Position numbers and translations under genes: made by a program
The notes under the pieces: model-generated
What the model was told of the DNA's origin: nothing
Database searches by the model: none
Seen by the model: only the letters and a program-made list of their open reading frames with translations
DNA from: an uncultured Pirellula sp.
GTDB taxonomy: Bacteria > Planctomycetota > Planctomycetia > Pirellulales > Pirellulaceae
Assembly (NCBI GenBank): GCA_903920425.1
Contig: CAIXME010000120.1
Span: forward strand, 1-32,031
DNA: 32,031 nucleotides
Reading direction: 5' to 3'
In this document: one piece after another, positions 1 to 8,753 of the stretch
How the letters are laid out: every line of letters starts with the position of its first letter
How positions within the stretch are numbered: position 1 is the stretch's first letter

Positions 1-402
1 GACGCAAGGAAAAATCGATTCCGGTTTGCCTAGCCCGCACGCATAGATGTGGGCCTGCACATGATTGATCCCAACGATGGGTTTGTCCCAAGCTAACGCT
101 AACCCTTTTGCCGCAGAAAGCCCAACAAGCAACGATCCCGGAAGGCCGGGATGGGTGGCTACCGCGATAGCGACCAATTGATCACTGTGGATACCTGATT
201 GACGCATCGCGGTATCGATGACCGGCAGGATTCGCTCCAAGTGAGCGCGGGCTGCGATTTCCGGCACTACCCCTTGGAATTGTTCATGCAACTCGGTTTG
301 CGTCGCGATGCATTCGCCAAGCACACGTCCATCTTCCGTGATGATAGCTGCAGCTGTTTCATCACAGGTAGACTCGATTGCAAGTAAGCATGGCAGGCGC
401 AT
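1..402 (-). CDS. tsaD: tRNA N6-adenosine threonylcarbamoyltransferase TsaD, N-terminal part (gene runs off the left edge)
   Basis: Reverse complement from ATG at 402 translates without a stop to position 1: MRLPCLLAIESTCDETAAAIITEDGRVLGECIATQTELHEQFQGVVPEIAARAHLERILPVIDTAM...THPGLPGSLLVGLSAAKGLALAWDKPIVGINHVQAHIYA. It has the TsaD hallmarks AIESTCDETAAA, GGVVPE-like/AARAH and HVQAHIYA. Absent from the ORF track because it is open at the window edge. Confidence 0.95.
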   Translation of the reverse strand, partial: MRLPCLLAIESTCDETAAAIITEDGRVLGECIATQTELHEQFQGVVPEIAARAHLERILPVIDTAMRQSGIHSDQLVAIAVATHPGLPGSLLVGLSAAKGLALAWDKPIVGINHVQAHIYACGLGKPESIFPCV

Positions 403-408
403 AAACAA

Positions 409-1488
409 CTATTCTTTGAAACGTGAATGAAAAAGCTTCAGCGTGCGTTGGCGATCGTCTTCGGACAAGCTTTGTGCTAGTGGCTCCACCACGTACAACT
501 GGCTCTTGATCCGCGAAAAGCTTTCATCGTCGATGACGAGAAAAGCCTCTAGCCAGTCTTCCAAGGAAGTGAAATCGAACTGAAGCACTTCGGCAACACG
601 CAGCGCGTTCTGCACTTGGGATCCATGTCCATGCGGATGCAGGAATCGCAGCAGCTCTGCCGTTTTCGGGATACGACCACGACGGAGCACATCCACCGAA
701 CGAAGCTGACCTGATTTAGAATACTCCGAAAAACGATCCGCGATTAACGAAAGAGCCGTATCGGTTCTGCAGCGTCCCAGCCCGATGGATGCCGCATCCG
801 CAATCATCTGATCGGAGTGGTCGATCAACTCAACAAACCATGACTCATAGCCAGTCAATCGATACCGTGATGCTAGTTCCAAACAAATCAACGAAGTGTG
901 TTCCGCCGAACGATCACGCACTTCGCTCAGCAGTGCCGCAAATCCATTACGCAATACTTCATCCGCTCGCCCGAGCAAGAATTGGCTCTCGAGGATCTCA
1001 TATAGATTGCCGACACTGGATGGTGTCTCGTTGAGGTACTCTTGAAGATTGCCGCATTCGCGTTCGATCCAATCGCATCGCGCCTGCATCTTTTGATCGC
1101 TAACGCGAAAGAAGATTTTCGATACTTGCTTGAGTTCTCGAATCGATTCCAGGTGACTAGCAAACGAAATGGGAGAACCGATCGAGATGGCTTCGATCAA
1201 TTTTCCGGCGCAGCGGCAAACGCGATCCGTTAACGGTCGGCCTTGCGCCATGCTTCGGGCTCTCGTGATGCACTCGCCCACATACTCAGGTGGAATCGCA
1301 AAGTGGCTTAACAGTGGAAACTCAGGAAACGCGTCCTGAGGACCAAATCGGTCCCAGGAGACAAAAATCTGAGGTAACCAACGAGCGTCGTTAGAGAAAC
1401 TGCTGCTCAGCATGTCTAATGCCGCAGAACGTACATTCACGGATTCGCTGGTCAGCAAACCAATCAAAGTGGAATCAGAAAGTGCCAT
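409..1488 (-). CDS. HEAT-repeat-like protein of unknown function
   Basis: ORF track 409..1833 (-). The likely start is internal, MALSDSTLIGLLTSESVNVRSAALDMLSS at 1488, just downstream of the stop of the Gfo/Idh gene at 1493. Helical repeat character (NVRSAALDML, IADAASIGLGRCRTDTALSLIADRF). The upstream extension overlaps the neighbouring gene and looks spurious. Confidence 0.75.
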   Translation of the reverse strand: MALSDSTLIGLLTSESVNVRSAALDMLSSSFSNDARWLPQIFVSWDRFGPQDAFPEFPLLSHFAIPPEYVGECITRARSMAQGRPLTDRVCRCAGKLIEAISIGSPISFASHLESIRELKQVSKIFFRVSDQKMQARCDWIERECGNLQEYLNETPSSVGNLYEILESQFLLGRADEVLRNGFAALLSEVRDRSAEHTSLICLELASRYRLTGYESWFVELIDHSDQMIADAASIGLGRCRTDTALSLIADRFSEYSKSGQLRSVDVLRRGRIPKTAELLRFLHPHGHGSQVQNALRVAEVLQFDFTSLEDWLEAFLVIDDESFSRIKSQLYVVEPLAQSLSEDDRQRTLKLFHSRFKE

Positions 1489-1492
1489 AGTA

Positions 1493-2647
1493 TTACAACT
1501 CAATCCACTTTCGTTCGCGAGCACTCTTGAGGATCGCTTCGCAAAGCACGATCTCCCGATGGCCGTCGGCAAAGGTTGGGTATGCCGACCAATCCTGTCC
1601 AGAGACTCCACGCCCTTCGATGGCGGAGTAAAACGATCGAAACAGTTGCTTGAACGTATCCGGGAACCCTTCGTTGTGGCCACCTGGATATTGAGCATGT
1701 TGTTTGGCTGGAGAGGAGAGCAAGGCAGGGTCGCGGAGCAAGGTTTGGTTAGGCTCATTGCGATTGCCAACCCACATCTCATTTGGTCGCTGACTGTCCC
1801 AAGCCAAGCTTTGCTTGGAGCCTGCAATTTCAAACCGTATGCAGTTTTTTTGACCGGCGGTAACTTGAGACACGTGCATCACGCCTCTCGCACCACTTTG
1901 GAATCGGATCAGCACGCTACCGAAATCTTCCGTATCAATGGCCACATCGATCAACTCTTGCGACGCTTGCGTGAGCTTGCCCGAAAATGTTTCAACTCCG
2001 CCTGCAGGCCGTTGACGTACGGGATAAACCGTCTGCAGATCTGCGCAAACGCTATGAACATCGAGTCCGCTGATGCACTGGATCAGATCAAGCCAATGCG
2101 TGCCAATATCCGCCATGGCACGCAGCGCACCACCTTCGCCGGACAAGACTCGCCAGTTAAAGTCGGTGGGTTGATGCAGCCAATCCTGAACGTAGCTTCC
2201 AGAGATATGGAAGATATCGCCCACGTCCCCGTTTTGAACGCGCTTCGCCGCCTCGATACAGAGAGGATAAAAGCGAACGTTGTAATTGACGGCGGTCAAC
2301 ACGTTCGCCTTTTCCGCACGGCGGACCAGTTCGCTACTCTCTTGAGAGTTCATCGCCAGTGGCTTTTCGCACAGCACATGCTTTCCAGCATCGAGGCAAC
2401 GCAGTGTTTGTTCGTAGTGGAAACGATTCGGACTGGTCAGATGCACGACGCCGACGAGTTCATCGGAAAGCAATTCATCCAAGTCGCGGTAGGCTCGCGG
2501 AATCCCGTATTGTGACGCAACGCGCTGGGATTTTTCGTGACTCGTACCGAGCACACCTTGTACGGATACGCCCGCGCGGACGAGTCCTTCAATGTGAACG
2601 GGGCCAATAAAGCCAGTGCCGACAACTGCGGCTTTTGTTTGAAACAT
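1493..2647 (-). CDS. Gfo/Idh/MocA family oxidoreductase
   Basis: 384 aa. N-terminal Rossmann AAVVGTGFIGPVHIEGLVRAGV, then VVHLTSPNRFHYEQTLRCLDAGKHVLCEKPLAMNSQES (classic CEKP motif), ALRAMADIGTHWLDLIQCI. Confidence 0.95.
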   Translation of the reverse strand: MFQTKAAVVGTGFIGPVHIEGLVRAGVSVQGVLGTSHEKSQRVASQYGIPRAYRDLDELLSDELVGVVHLTSPNRFHYEQTLRCLDAGKHVLCEKPLAMNSQESSELVRRAEKANVLTAVNYNVRFYPLCIEAAKRVQNGDVGDIFHISGSYVQDWLHQPTDFNWRVLSGEGGALRAMADIGTHWLDLIQCISGLDVHSVCADLQTVYPVRQRPAGGVETFSGKLTQASQELIDVAIDTEDFGSVLIRFQSGARGVMHVSQVTAGQKNCIRFEIAGSKQSLAWDSQRPNEMWVGNRNEPNQTLLRDPALLSSPAKQHAQYPGGHNEGFPDTFKQLFRSFYSAIEGRGVSGQDWSAYPTFADGHREIVLCEAILKSARERKWIEL

Positions 2648-2851
2648 GGGTTTCTTGCGGATTCGCGATTAGTTCTGGAATGGAAAAGGCTACAAAATAC
2701 CCGACAAGGTACGATTCCAGGAAGGGGACCCGTCCGCATTACCGCGACCGTTATCCCTCAATTTCGCTTGCAAAATCGCGAGATGTTTGCAAACTTCTCG
2801 TTCCGCCATCGAGGCCATCGCATGCCCGTCTCGGGTAAATTGGAATTTCCC

Positions 2852-3346
2852 ATGAGCAAGTTCGAACATATACGACATAAACCACCGTCCGTAGCATCGG
2901 TGCAACGGGAATTGCTTGTGGTTTTGGCCCCCATGCGAAGCAATGTCAATTTGAGTCGAATTGTTCGGTTGGTCGGATGCGCTGGGTTCACAAAATTGAT
3001 CCAATGCGGCCCCGGCAGAGTCGATCGAGAAATTGCTAGAGATGCGATTGATGTGGTCGAGATTGTCCAGCGACGGTCATTTGCCCCCGTGCTTGAACAG
3101 CTCGCAGATGACGGTTACGTCCGTGTTGGCTTAGAACAAACCACCAATTCCTTTTGCCTCTTCGAGTACAGCTTTCCGCTGAAAACCGCATTGGTTATCG
3201 GGGCCGAGCGTGAGGGGCTGAGCCAATCAGAACTGGACCGTTTGGATGCTGTTGTCGAAATACCCGTGTATGGGCAACCCTACAGCTACAACGTGGCGAC
3301 CGCTACTACGATGGCCGTCTACGAGTACTGCCGTCAGCATCATTGA
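2852..3346 (+). CDS. TrmH/SpoU-family (SPOUT) RNA methyltransferase
   Basis: Within ORF 2537..3346; likely start MSKFEHIRHKPPSVAS at 2852. SPOUT motifs: N-terminal PMRSNVNLSRIVRLVGCAG, ALVIGAEREGLSQSELDRLDAVVEIPVYGQPYSYNVATATTMAVYEY. Confidence 0.88.
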   Translation: MSKFEHIRHKPPSVASVQRELLVVLAPMRSNVNLSRIVRLVGCAGFTKLIQCGPGRVDREIARDAIDVVEIVQRRSFAPVLEQLADDGYVRVGLEQTTNSFCLFEYSFPLKTALVIGAEREGLSQSELDRLDAVVEIPVYGQPYSYNVATATTMAVYEYCRQHH

Positions 3347-3393
3347 TGCCAAGTTTAGTTTTGGCAACGCGAACCATTGGCCCTGAAACGAGA

Positions 3394-3630
3394 CTATCGC
3401 GACGTTCGAGTCGCAGCGGTTGCTACCCGCACGCGTAGCCGATAGGCGTAAAGAGACATCGCCCCTACGATCAATGCAACGAGCAAGATCGGCAGCAAGT
3501 GCATAGGGCTGCTGACGTAGTGGATCACCGAAGAGTCCGACTCGGGCGTGCCATGCCCTGGATGCGCCAGGCTCCATTTTGGCGATAGAGCAAAGGCCAA
3601 GACGAACAATGCAAAGCGTGTGAAAGTCAT
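3394..3630 (-). CDS. Small predicted secreted/membrane protein (78 aa) with signal peptide and one C-terminal TM helix
   Basis: MTFTRFALFVLAFALSPKWSLAHPGHGTPESDSSVIHYVSSPMHLLPILLVALIVGAMSLYAYRLRVR: signal-peptide-like N-terminus, HPGHG, then a hydrophobic segment and basic tail. Convergent with the SPOUT methyltransferase. Confidence 0.65.
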   Translation of the reverse strand: MTFTRFALFVLAFALSPKWSLAHPGHGTPESDSSVIHYVSSPMHLLPILLVALIVGAMSLYAYRLRVRVATAATRTSR

Positions 3631-4339
3631 TTACGGTTCCAGAGTCGATGGAGGGGCACGTGGAAAGACCGCATTTTAACCATTTTAAACCGAATCAGTC
3701 AGAGCCCTTTCCCAATGTTTCCGCGAGGAACGGACGATTGATTCCAAACACTCCGTCTTTGCAGAACTCTCACCAGGGCAGCTAATGCTGGGGCTGAAAT
3801 CGTCGTTATCGCAAGGGGGCCATGAGTCAGGGACAGAGACTCGCTCTCTCACGCGCCAGTTGATTTATTGGGTCTGCCGCCAGGCAACACTTCTATCAAA
3901 AGCCGATGCGTAAGCGAGGAATCCCCCCAATGCTTATATGCAATGAAAAACAAGTCTCGCACAGAGCCTGAACGCTACGATGACTCACGCCGCGGGTTCT
4001 ACTTGACGCCACAGGCCCTTGCCCCGCCGTATCGCCCTGCATAGAGTAGTCTCCGTACCAGCAGTCACGCCCCTTGCGGGCGATCGATTGCTTTCATTGC
4101 ATCATCTTGTGCAAGACGCACAAACCGCACACCGCGAATAGTCCCCTTGATTAGGTCTCGTGTGCGGTTGTCGAGGGATCGCTGTCCCCGTCCCTACCAT
4201 CCCCATTTGCGTCAAATCAAGATCCGCGACCGCGGACTCTAACGGTTGCGGAAAAGATACGATTCGACTTTGTTGAACGATTTTTTGACCAACGCAATTG
4301 TGGCTGCATACTCCTTTAGCGGTTTCTGTGTCTATCATT

Positions 4340-6043
4340 ATGCACCCAGCCCCACATCTTCGTATGCGAAACTTGTTCCTGCGACTAGCTCATTTGGCAT
4401 TCGCTGTTTGCTTAGTAGCGAGCAGCCATGTGCCTACGGTCTACGCGCAGATTTCGTTAGAGTCGACCGACCAGCTTCGAGCTCCGATGGTCGAAGGGCG
4501 ACGGCTTGAACAAGAGCGCCGCTGGCAAGAAGCTATTCTCCACTATGAGAAATCGCAAAAGCGAGACCCAAGGCTGACCGAATGCAGTGAACGCTTGCAG
4601 ATTTGCCGCGTTCATTTCGACGTGACTCGTCGCTATTCCGACAGATCCTTTATGCAAGTTGTAGACAGGTCGACACCTGCCGATGCATTTCAGGTCATGT
4701 CTGAAGTGTTGGCAAAGCTTGACGTTTATTACGTTGAGCCTATCGATTATTACAAGCTGGCACTTCATGGCACAGCCTTTCTGGAAGTCGCTTTGACCGA
4801 GCAAGATTTCCTGGGCAAACATTTGCCCAACGCTGACGCGAATGCGGTTGAGACATTCCGCAAAACGATCCACAAGTCTGTGTTCGGTCGCAAGATCCAA
4901 AACTCCGAAGAACTCAAAGCAACGATCGGCTTCGTGGCAAACTCCGCAAGCCAACAAATCGGCCTGATGCCCTCTGCCGTAATATACGAGTACATCGCTG
5001 GTGCGGTCGGTCTTCTTGACCCCTACTCGGCACTGCTGACCCCTGGCGAATATCGTGAGGTCATGTCGCAAATCGAAGGCAATTTGATTGGTCTTGGAGT
5101 TGAATTGTGGGCAGAAGGAACCGAGCTTCGCATTGTCGATGTGTTCCGTGGCGGACCAGCCCAACTGGCTGGCCTAACAGCCAATCAATACATCCTCCAA
5201 GTCGATGGAACGTCTGTCCAACAAATCGGTGCCAAAAAGGCTGCTGACTTGTTGCGAGGTCCCGAAGGCAGCACGGTACGCTTGGTACTAAGAACCCAAG
5301 AAGACCGTACATTTGACGTAAACGTTCAACGCAAGAGGGTCGATGTACCCAGCGTATCGGTCTCCGAGATCGTAGAACCAGGTATTGGATACATCCGCAT
5401 CACGAACTTCCAAAAGACGACGGCGACCGAAGTCAGCCGCTCCATGATGGACCTGAGCCGATCCGGCATGCGTTCGGTGATTATCGACCTACGCAGAAAC
5501 CCAGGCGGATTGCTGGACTCGGCTGTGGAATTGGCAGATCAGTTCCTGACCCGTGGGTCCATCGTCTCGACTCAAGGCAGAAACGGGCAAGAGAACCACA
5601 ACTTCACCGCAACCGCACCCGGTACTTGGGACATTCCGCTGACCGTAATTATCGACGGTGACAGCGCCAGTGCGAGCGAGATTTTTGCCGGAGCGATCCA
5701 TGACCACAACCGTGGTACGATCGTTGGGCAAACATCGTACGGCAAAGGTAGTGTACAGGGTGTGTTCCACAACGAGCACGGCAATGGCGGTTTACGTTTG
5801 ACGGTATCGAAGTTCTTCTCTCCAAAGGGAACTCCCATCAGCGCTCGTGGAGTTGATCCGCACGTTGTTGTCGAACAACCAGAAGCGATACCACCATCAC
5901 TTGACCTGACATCGCTCAAACCCGCGTCCGAGAAACGATTTATTTCCAAATCGGAAACAACGCCGGTTTCCAAAGACGACAAGCAAGATATTGCTAAAGC
6001 CAAAGCCGTTGACGTTGCTCGTCAAAAGGTAAGTTTCCGGTAG
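4340..6043 (+). CDS. S41 family C-terminal processing peptidase with PDZ domain
   Basis: ORF 4298..6043; ATG candidates at 4340 and 4364 precede a signal peptide (MRNLFLRLAHLAFAVCLVASSHVPTVYAQ). PDZ: GLGVELWAEGTELRIVDVFRGGPAQLAGLTANQYILQVDGTSVQ. Catalytic region: VIIDLRRNPGGLLDSAVELADQFL and VIIDGDSASASEIFAGAIHDHNRGTIVGQTSYGKGSVQ (Ser/Lys). Confidence 0.95.
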   Translation: MHPAPHLRMRNLFLRLAHLAFAVCLVASSHVPTVYAQISLESTDQLRAPMVEGRRLEQERRWQEAILHYEKSQKRDPRLTECSERLQICRVHFDVTRRYSDRSFMQVVDRSTPADAFQVMSEVLAKLDVYYVEPIDYYKLALHGTAFLEVALTEQDFLGKHLPNADANAVETFRKTIHKSVFGRKIQNSEELKATIGFVANSASQQIGLMPSAVIYEYIAGAVGLLDPYSALLTPGEYREVMSQIEGNLIGLGVELWAEGTELRIVDVFRGGPAQLAGLTANQYILQVDGTSVQQIGAKKAADLLRGPEGSTVRLVLRTQEDRTFDVNVQRKRVDVPSVSVSEIVEPGIGYIRITNFQKTTATEVSRSMMDLSRSGMRSVIIDLRRNPGGLLDSAVELADQFLTRGSIVSTQGRNGQENHNFTATAPGTWDIPLTVIIDGDSASASEIFAGAIHDHNRGTIVGQTSYGKGSVQGVFHNEHGNGGLRLTVSKFFSPKGTPISARGVDPHVVVEQPEAIPPSLDLTSLKPASEKRFISKSETTPVSKDDKQDIAKAKAVDVARQKVSFR

Positions 6044-6321
6044 TAGCGATTGTAACGTGCGTCGCCTCTGACCATCTTTCTAAAAGCCATCGTCTTTGAT
6101 GGCTGTACTCGCTGACATTTGTTACCAGCGTCATCGAGTACCCTCGCCTCAGATTCGGCACAACCCGCAGTTCGAGCCAACACGGTATTTGCGTTCCGAG
6201 AAACAGGCTCTCCATGGAACTCCGTGCAGTTGGTGTTAAAAATGCGATGTGGGTGTTCCGAATAGCATCATTACGGAATGCACTTGAGCCCTAACTCCAC
6301 TTTCGATCGCTCTGAACCACG

Positions 6322-7587
6322 ATGAGTCCACGCGAAAACTCTTGCACAAGCAATGCGAAATTCTATCGTTGGTTATGGTCCATCGCAGTCGGAACGCCTG
6401 CATTCTTTTCAGGGACCATTGGAAACCCAGGATCCACATTCGGCCAGAACCCGCCGTTCCTTGGTCGCGGTTCCATCCCGGTTCCCGTAGCTCCCGCCAA
6501 CAACAATGAGGCTTCGTCCTACGCGCGGCAACGAGATGAACAGTACGCCCAAATCGCGCAAGAAGTCGACTTGATCGAGAGGCAACACTCGCTGCTGCGG
6601 CGCGTTGTCCGTTTGGTATCCCCAACCGTCGTACACATCGAGGCCATCAAAGACGAACCAGTATCCGAACGTGGTAACTCGTCGAATGGCCAATCAGAGT
6701 CTCGAGGCTCCAAATCGGAAAGCCGCAAGATCGAAGAAGCAGGCTCAGGCGTGATCGTCTCGATCGCAGGCGGAAACTATGTGATCACCAATCGACACGT
6801 AGTCCACGCCGCAACTCTCAACAATCTCAAGGTCGAGACCAGCGATGGCATGTCACTGAAACCAAGCCGCGTTTGGGAAGACCCATCGACCGACATCGCC
6901 GTGATCGATATCAATCGGTCCAACCTGCCGTGCGCCAGGTTAGCCGATAGCCGACAAGTTGAAATGGGGGACTTTGTATTCGCCGTCGGCAGTCCATTTG
7001 GATTGAACCACTCGGTTAGCTATGGAATCATCAGCGCCAAAGGTCGACGCAATTTGGAACTGGGCTCCAAAGCCATCGTCTACCAAGACTTCATCCAAAC
7101 CGACGCCGCCATCAATCCAGGCAACAGCGGTGGACCACTGATGAATCTGCGAGGAGAAGTCGTCGGAATCAACACGGCTATCGCGAGCAACTCAGGCGGG
7201 AACGAAGGGATAGGGTTTTCGATCCCTGTTAACCTCGCTATGACAGTTGCTCGGCAGTTAGTTGAGAAAGGGGAACTGCAACGCTCCTATCTCGGAGTTA
7301 GCGTCGAGCGTGCATTCAACACCGAATCCAACACCCGTCCTGGCGACCCAAGACCTCGCGGTGCGTTTGTAAAAGTGATCAAACCGAACAGCCCCGCAGA
7401 GCTTGCTGGTCTAAAATACGGCGATGTAATTCTCGAGTTCGATGGCAACCAAGTTGAAAACGATGAGCATCTTGTGCAACTCGTTGGACTGACCAACATG
7501 GGACGCCCAGTGGAAGTAATCTTGATTCGCGAAGGCAAGCAAATGCGAATCTTGGTAGAACTGATCCCTGTGCCGAACGTGCACTGA
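6322..7587 (+). CDS. HtrA/DegP-like trypsin-family serine protease with C-terminal PDZ domain
   Basis: 421 aa. Catalytic triad motifs: VITNRHVVHAA (His), PSTDIAVIDI (Asp), TDAAINPGNSGGPLMNLRGEVVGINTAI (Ser). One PDZ: LGVSVERAF...GAFVKVIKPNSPAELAGLKYGDVILEFDG. Confidence 0.95.
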   Translation: MSPRENSCTSNAKFYRWLWSIAVGTPAFFSGTIGNPGSTFGQNPPFLGRGSIPVPVAPANNNEASSYARQRDEQYAQIAQEVDLIERQHSLLRRVVRLVSPTVVHIEAIKDEPVSERGNSSNGQSESRGSKSESRKIEEAGSGVIVSIAGGNYVITNRHVVHAATLNNLKVETSDGMSLKPSRVWEDPSTDIAVIDINRSNLPCARLADSRQVEMGDFVFAVGSPFGLNHSVSYGIISAKGRRNLELGSKAIVYQDFIQTDAAINPGNSGGPLMNLRGEVVGINTAIASNSGGNEGIGFSIPVNLAMTVARQLVEKGELQRSYLGVSVERAFNTESNTRPGDPRPRGAFVKVIKPNSPAELAGLKYGDVILEFDGNQVENDEHLVQLVGLTNMGRPVEVILIREGKQMRILVELIPVPNVH

Positions 7588-7660
7588 TCACTGGGCTCAT
7601 GCTGGAGCTCGCTCGCCAATTCAGACGCGAGCCAACGCCCTCTTTGCATTCTCCACGGTC

Positions 7661-7676
7661 CGTGATCGAGATCACG
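7661..7676. repeat. Perfect inverted repeat CGTGATC-GA-GATCACG in the intergenic region
   Basis: Seen directly: cgtgatcgagatcacg, between the htrA-like gene (ends 7587) and prs (stop at 7779, convergent). Could be part of a terminator or an operator; function unknown. Confidence 0.45.
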
Positions 7677-7778
7677 CGCTACCGAACGACCTATCCTGCA
7701 TTGCATCATCCCAGTGGCCGCACAAACCCTGTAGCATTGTGCGGAAAACCATTCTGTAGGTATCAGGCATTTTGCAGA

Positions 7779-8753
7779 CTAAGTCTGCGTGTCGGGTGGC
7801 AATTGCTCGGTGGAAAACATCTGGCTAATCGACTTGTTCGAGTGAATGCGTCGAATTGCTTCTGCCAATAGCGGTGCCACTGTCAGAACCTTGATGTTGT
7901 CCAAACGCTTGTCCGGAGTGAGCGGAATCGTATTGGTGATTACCAGGCTATCGATCGGAGCATCCTTGAGATTTTTCATGGCAGGGCCACACAGCACTCC
8001 GTGGGTAGCAGCCAAATGGATCTCCTTGGCTCCAGCTTCGCGAACCAATCGCGCCGCGCCGCAGATAGAACCTCCGGTGCTAATCATGTCGTCGAACATC
8101 AAGCAAATCTTGCCTTCTACAGGTCCACCGATGATGTTCTTTTGCTGCGTCTTTAGCGCGTTGTCGCGAACCTTGTCCACGATCGCTAGCTTCCCGCCCA
8201 ATCGCTTTTGATGCCCAATGGCACGCTTGATACTGCCTTCGTCGGGACTGACAACCACGATGTCGTCGGGGTCGTATAGTTTGCTTTGAAAATAGTTGGT
8301 GAGCACGGGTGCCGCGTAAAGGTGATCTACGGGGACGTCAAAGAAGCCTTGGATTTGAGGAGCATGCAAGTCCATCGTGAGTACCCGATCGGCCCCAGCC
8401 CGAGTGATCACGTTTGCGACCAGCTTGGCGGTGATCGGCGTTCGTCCTTCGTCTTTGCGATCTTGACGAGCGTAGCCGTAGTAAGGGATCACGGCCGTGA
8501 TTCTTGCAGCACTCGCCCTTTTGCAGGAGTCGATCATGATCAACAACTCCATCAAGTTGTCGTTGACCGGCGGGCAGGTAGGTTGCACTAAGTAAACGTC
8601 GCGCCCACGAACATCGTCCTCGACTTTGCAAAAATTCTCGCCGTCTGGAAATTTACCAAGCGAGATCGAACCGAGTTCCAAATGGAGAAATGCGCATATG
8701 TCTTTTGCAAGTTGAGGGTTGGCTCGTCCGCTGAAAATCTTTAGTTCGCGCAT
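7779..8753 (-). CDS. prs: Ribose-phosphate pyrophosphokinase
   Basis: 324 aa: MRELKIFSGRANPQLAKDICAFLHLELGSISLGKFPDGENFCKVEDDVRGRDVYLVQPT...AVIPYYGYARQDRKDEGRTPITAKLVANVI...VVVSPDEGSIKRA...LMFDDMISTGGSI (PRPP-binding loop). Confidence 0.98.
   Translation of the reverse strand: MRELKIFSGRANPQLAKDICAFLHLELGSISLGKFPDGENFCKVEDDVRGRDVYLVQPTCPPVNDNLMELLIMIDSCKRASAARITAVIPYYGYARQDRKDEGRTPITAKLVANVITRAGADRVLTMDLHAPQIQGFFDVPVDHLYAAPVLTNYFQSKLYDPDDIVVVSPDEGSIKRAIGHQKRLGGKLAIVDKVRDNALKTQQKNIIGGPVEGKICLMFDDMISTGGSICGAARLVREAGAKEIHLAATHGVLCGPAMKNLKDAPIDSLVITNTIPLTPDKRLDNIKVLTVAPLLAEAIRRIHSNKSISQMFSTEQLPPDTQT

Noticed and set aside
1412-2515. 367-aa plus-strand ORF opposite the Gfo/Idh oxidoreductase
   Set aside because: Antisense shadow of a clear Gfo/Idh gene; translation has no family motif and low-complexity start context. 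Long open shadow frames are common at this GC content and codon usage.
4102-4338. 78-aa minus-strand ORF in the large intergenic gap
   Set aside because: Spans inverted repeats and shows no protein-like pattern; treated as non-coding.
4457-5164. 235-aa minus-strand ORF inside the S41 protease gene
   Set aside because: Shadow ORF within a motif-supported CDS.
6085-6104. Inverted repeat AGCCATC-gtcttt-GATGGCT after the S41 protease gene
   Set aside because: A 7-bp stem without a clear T-tract; may be a weak terminator but not strong enough to list as a feature.
7774-7788. Inverted repeat GCAGAC-taa-GTCTGC at the prs stop codon
   Set aside because: Only 6 bp with a 3-nt loop and no T-run; overlaps the coding end, so weak evidence for a terminator.
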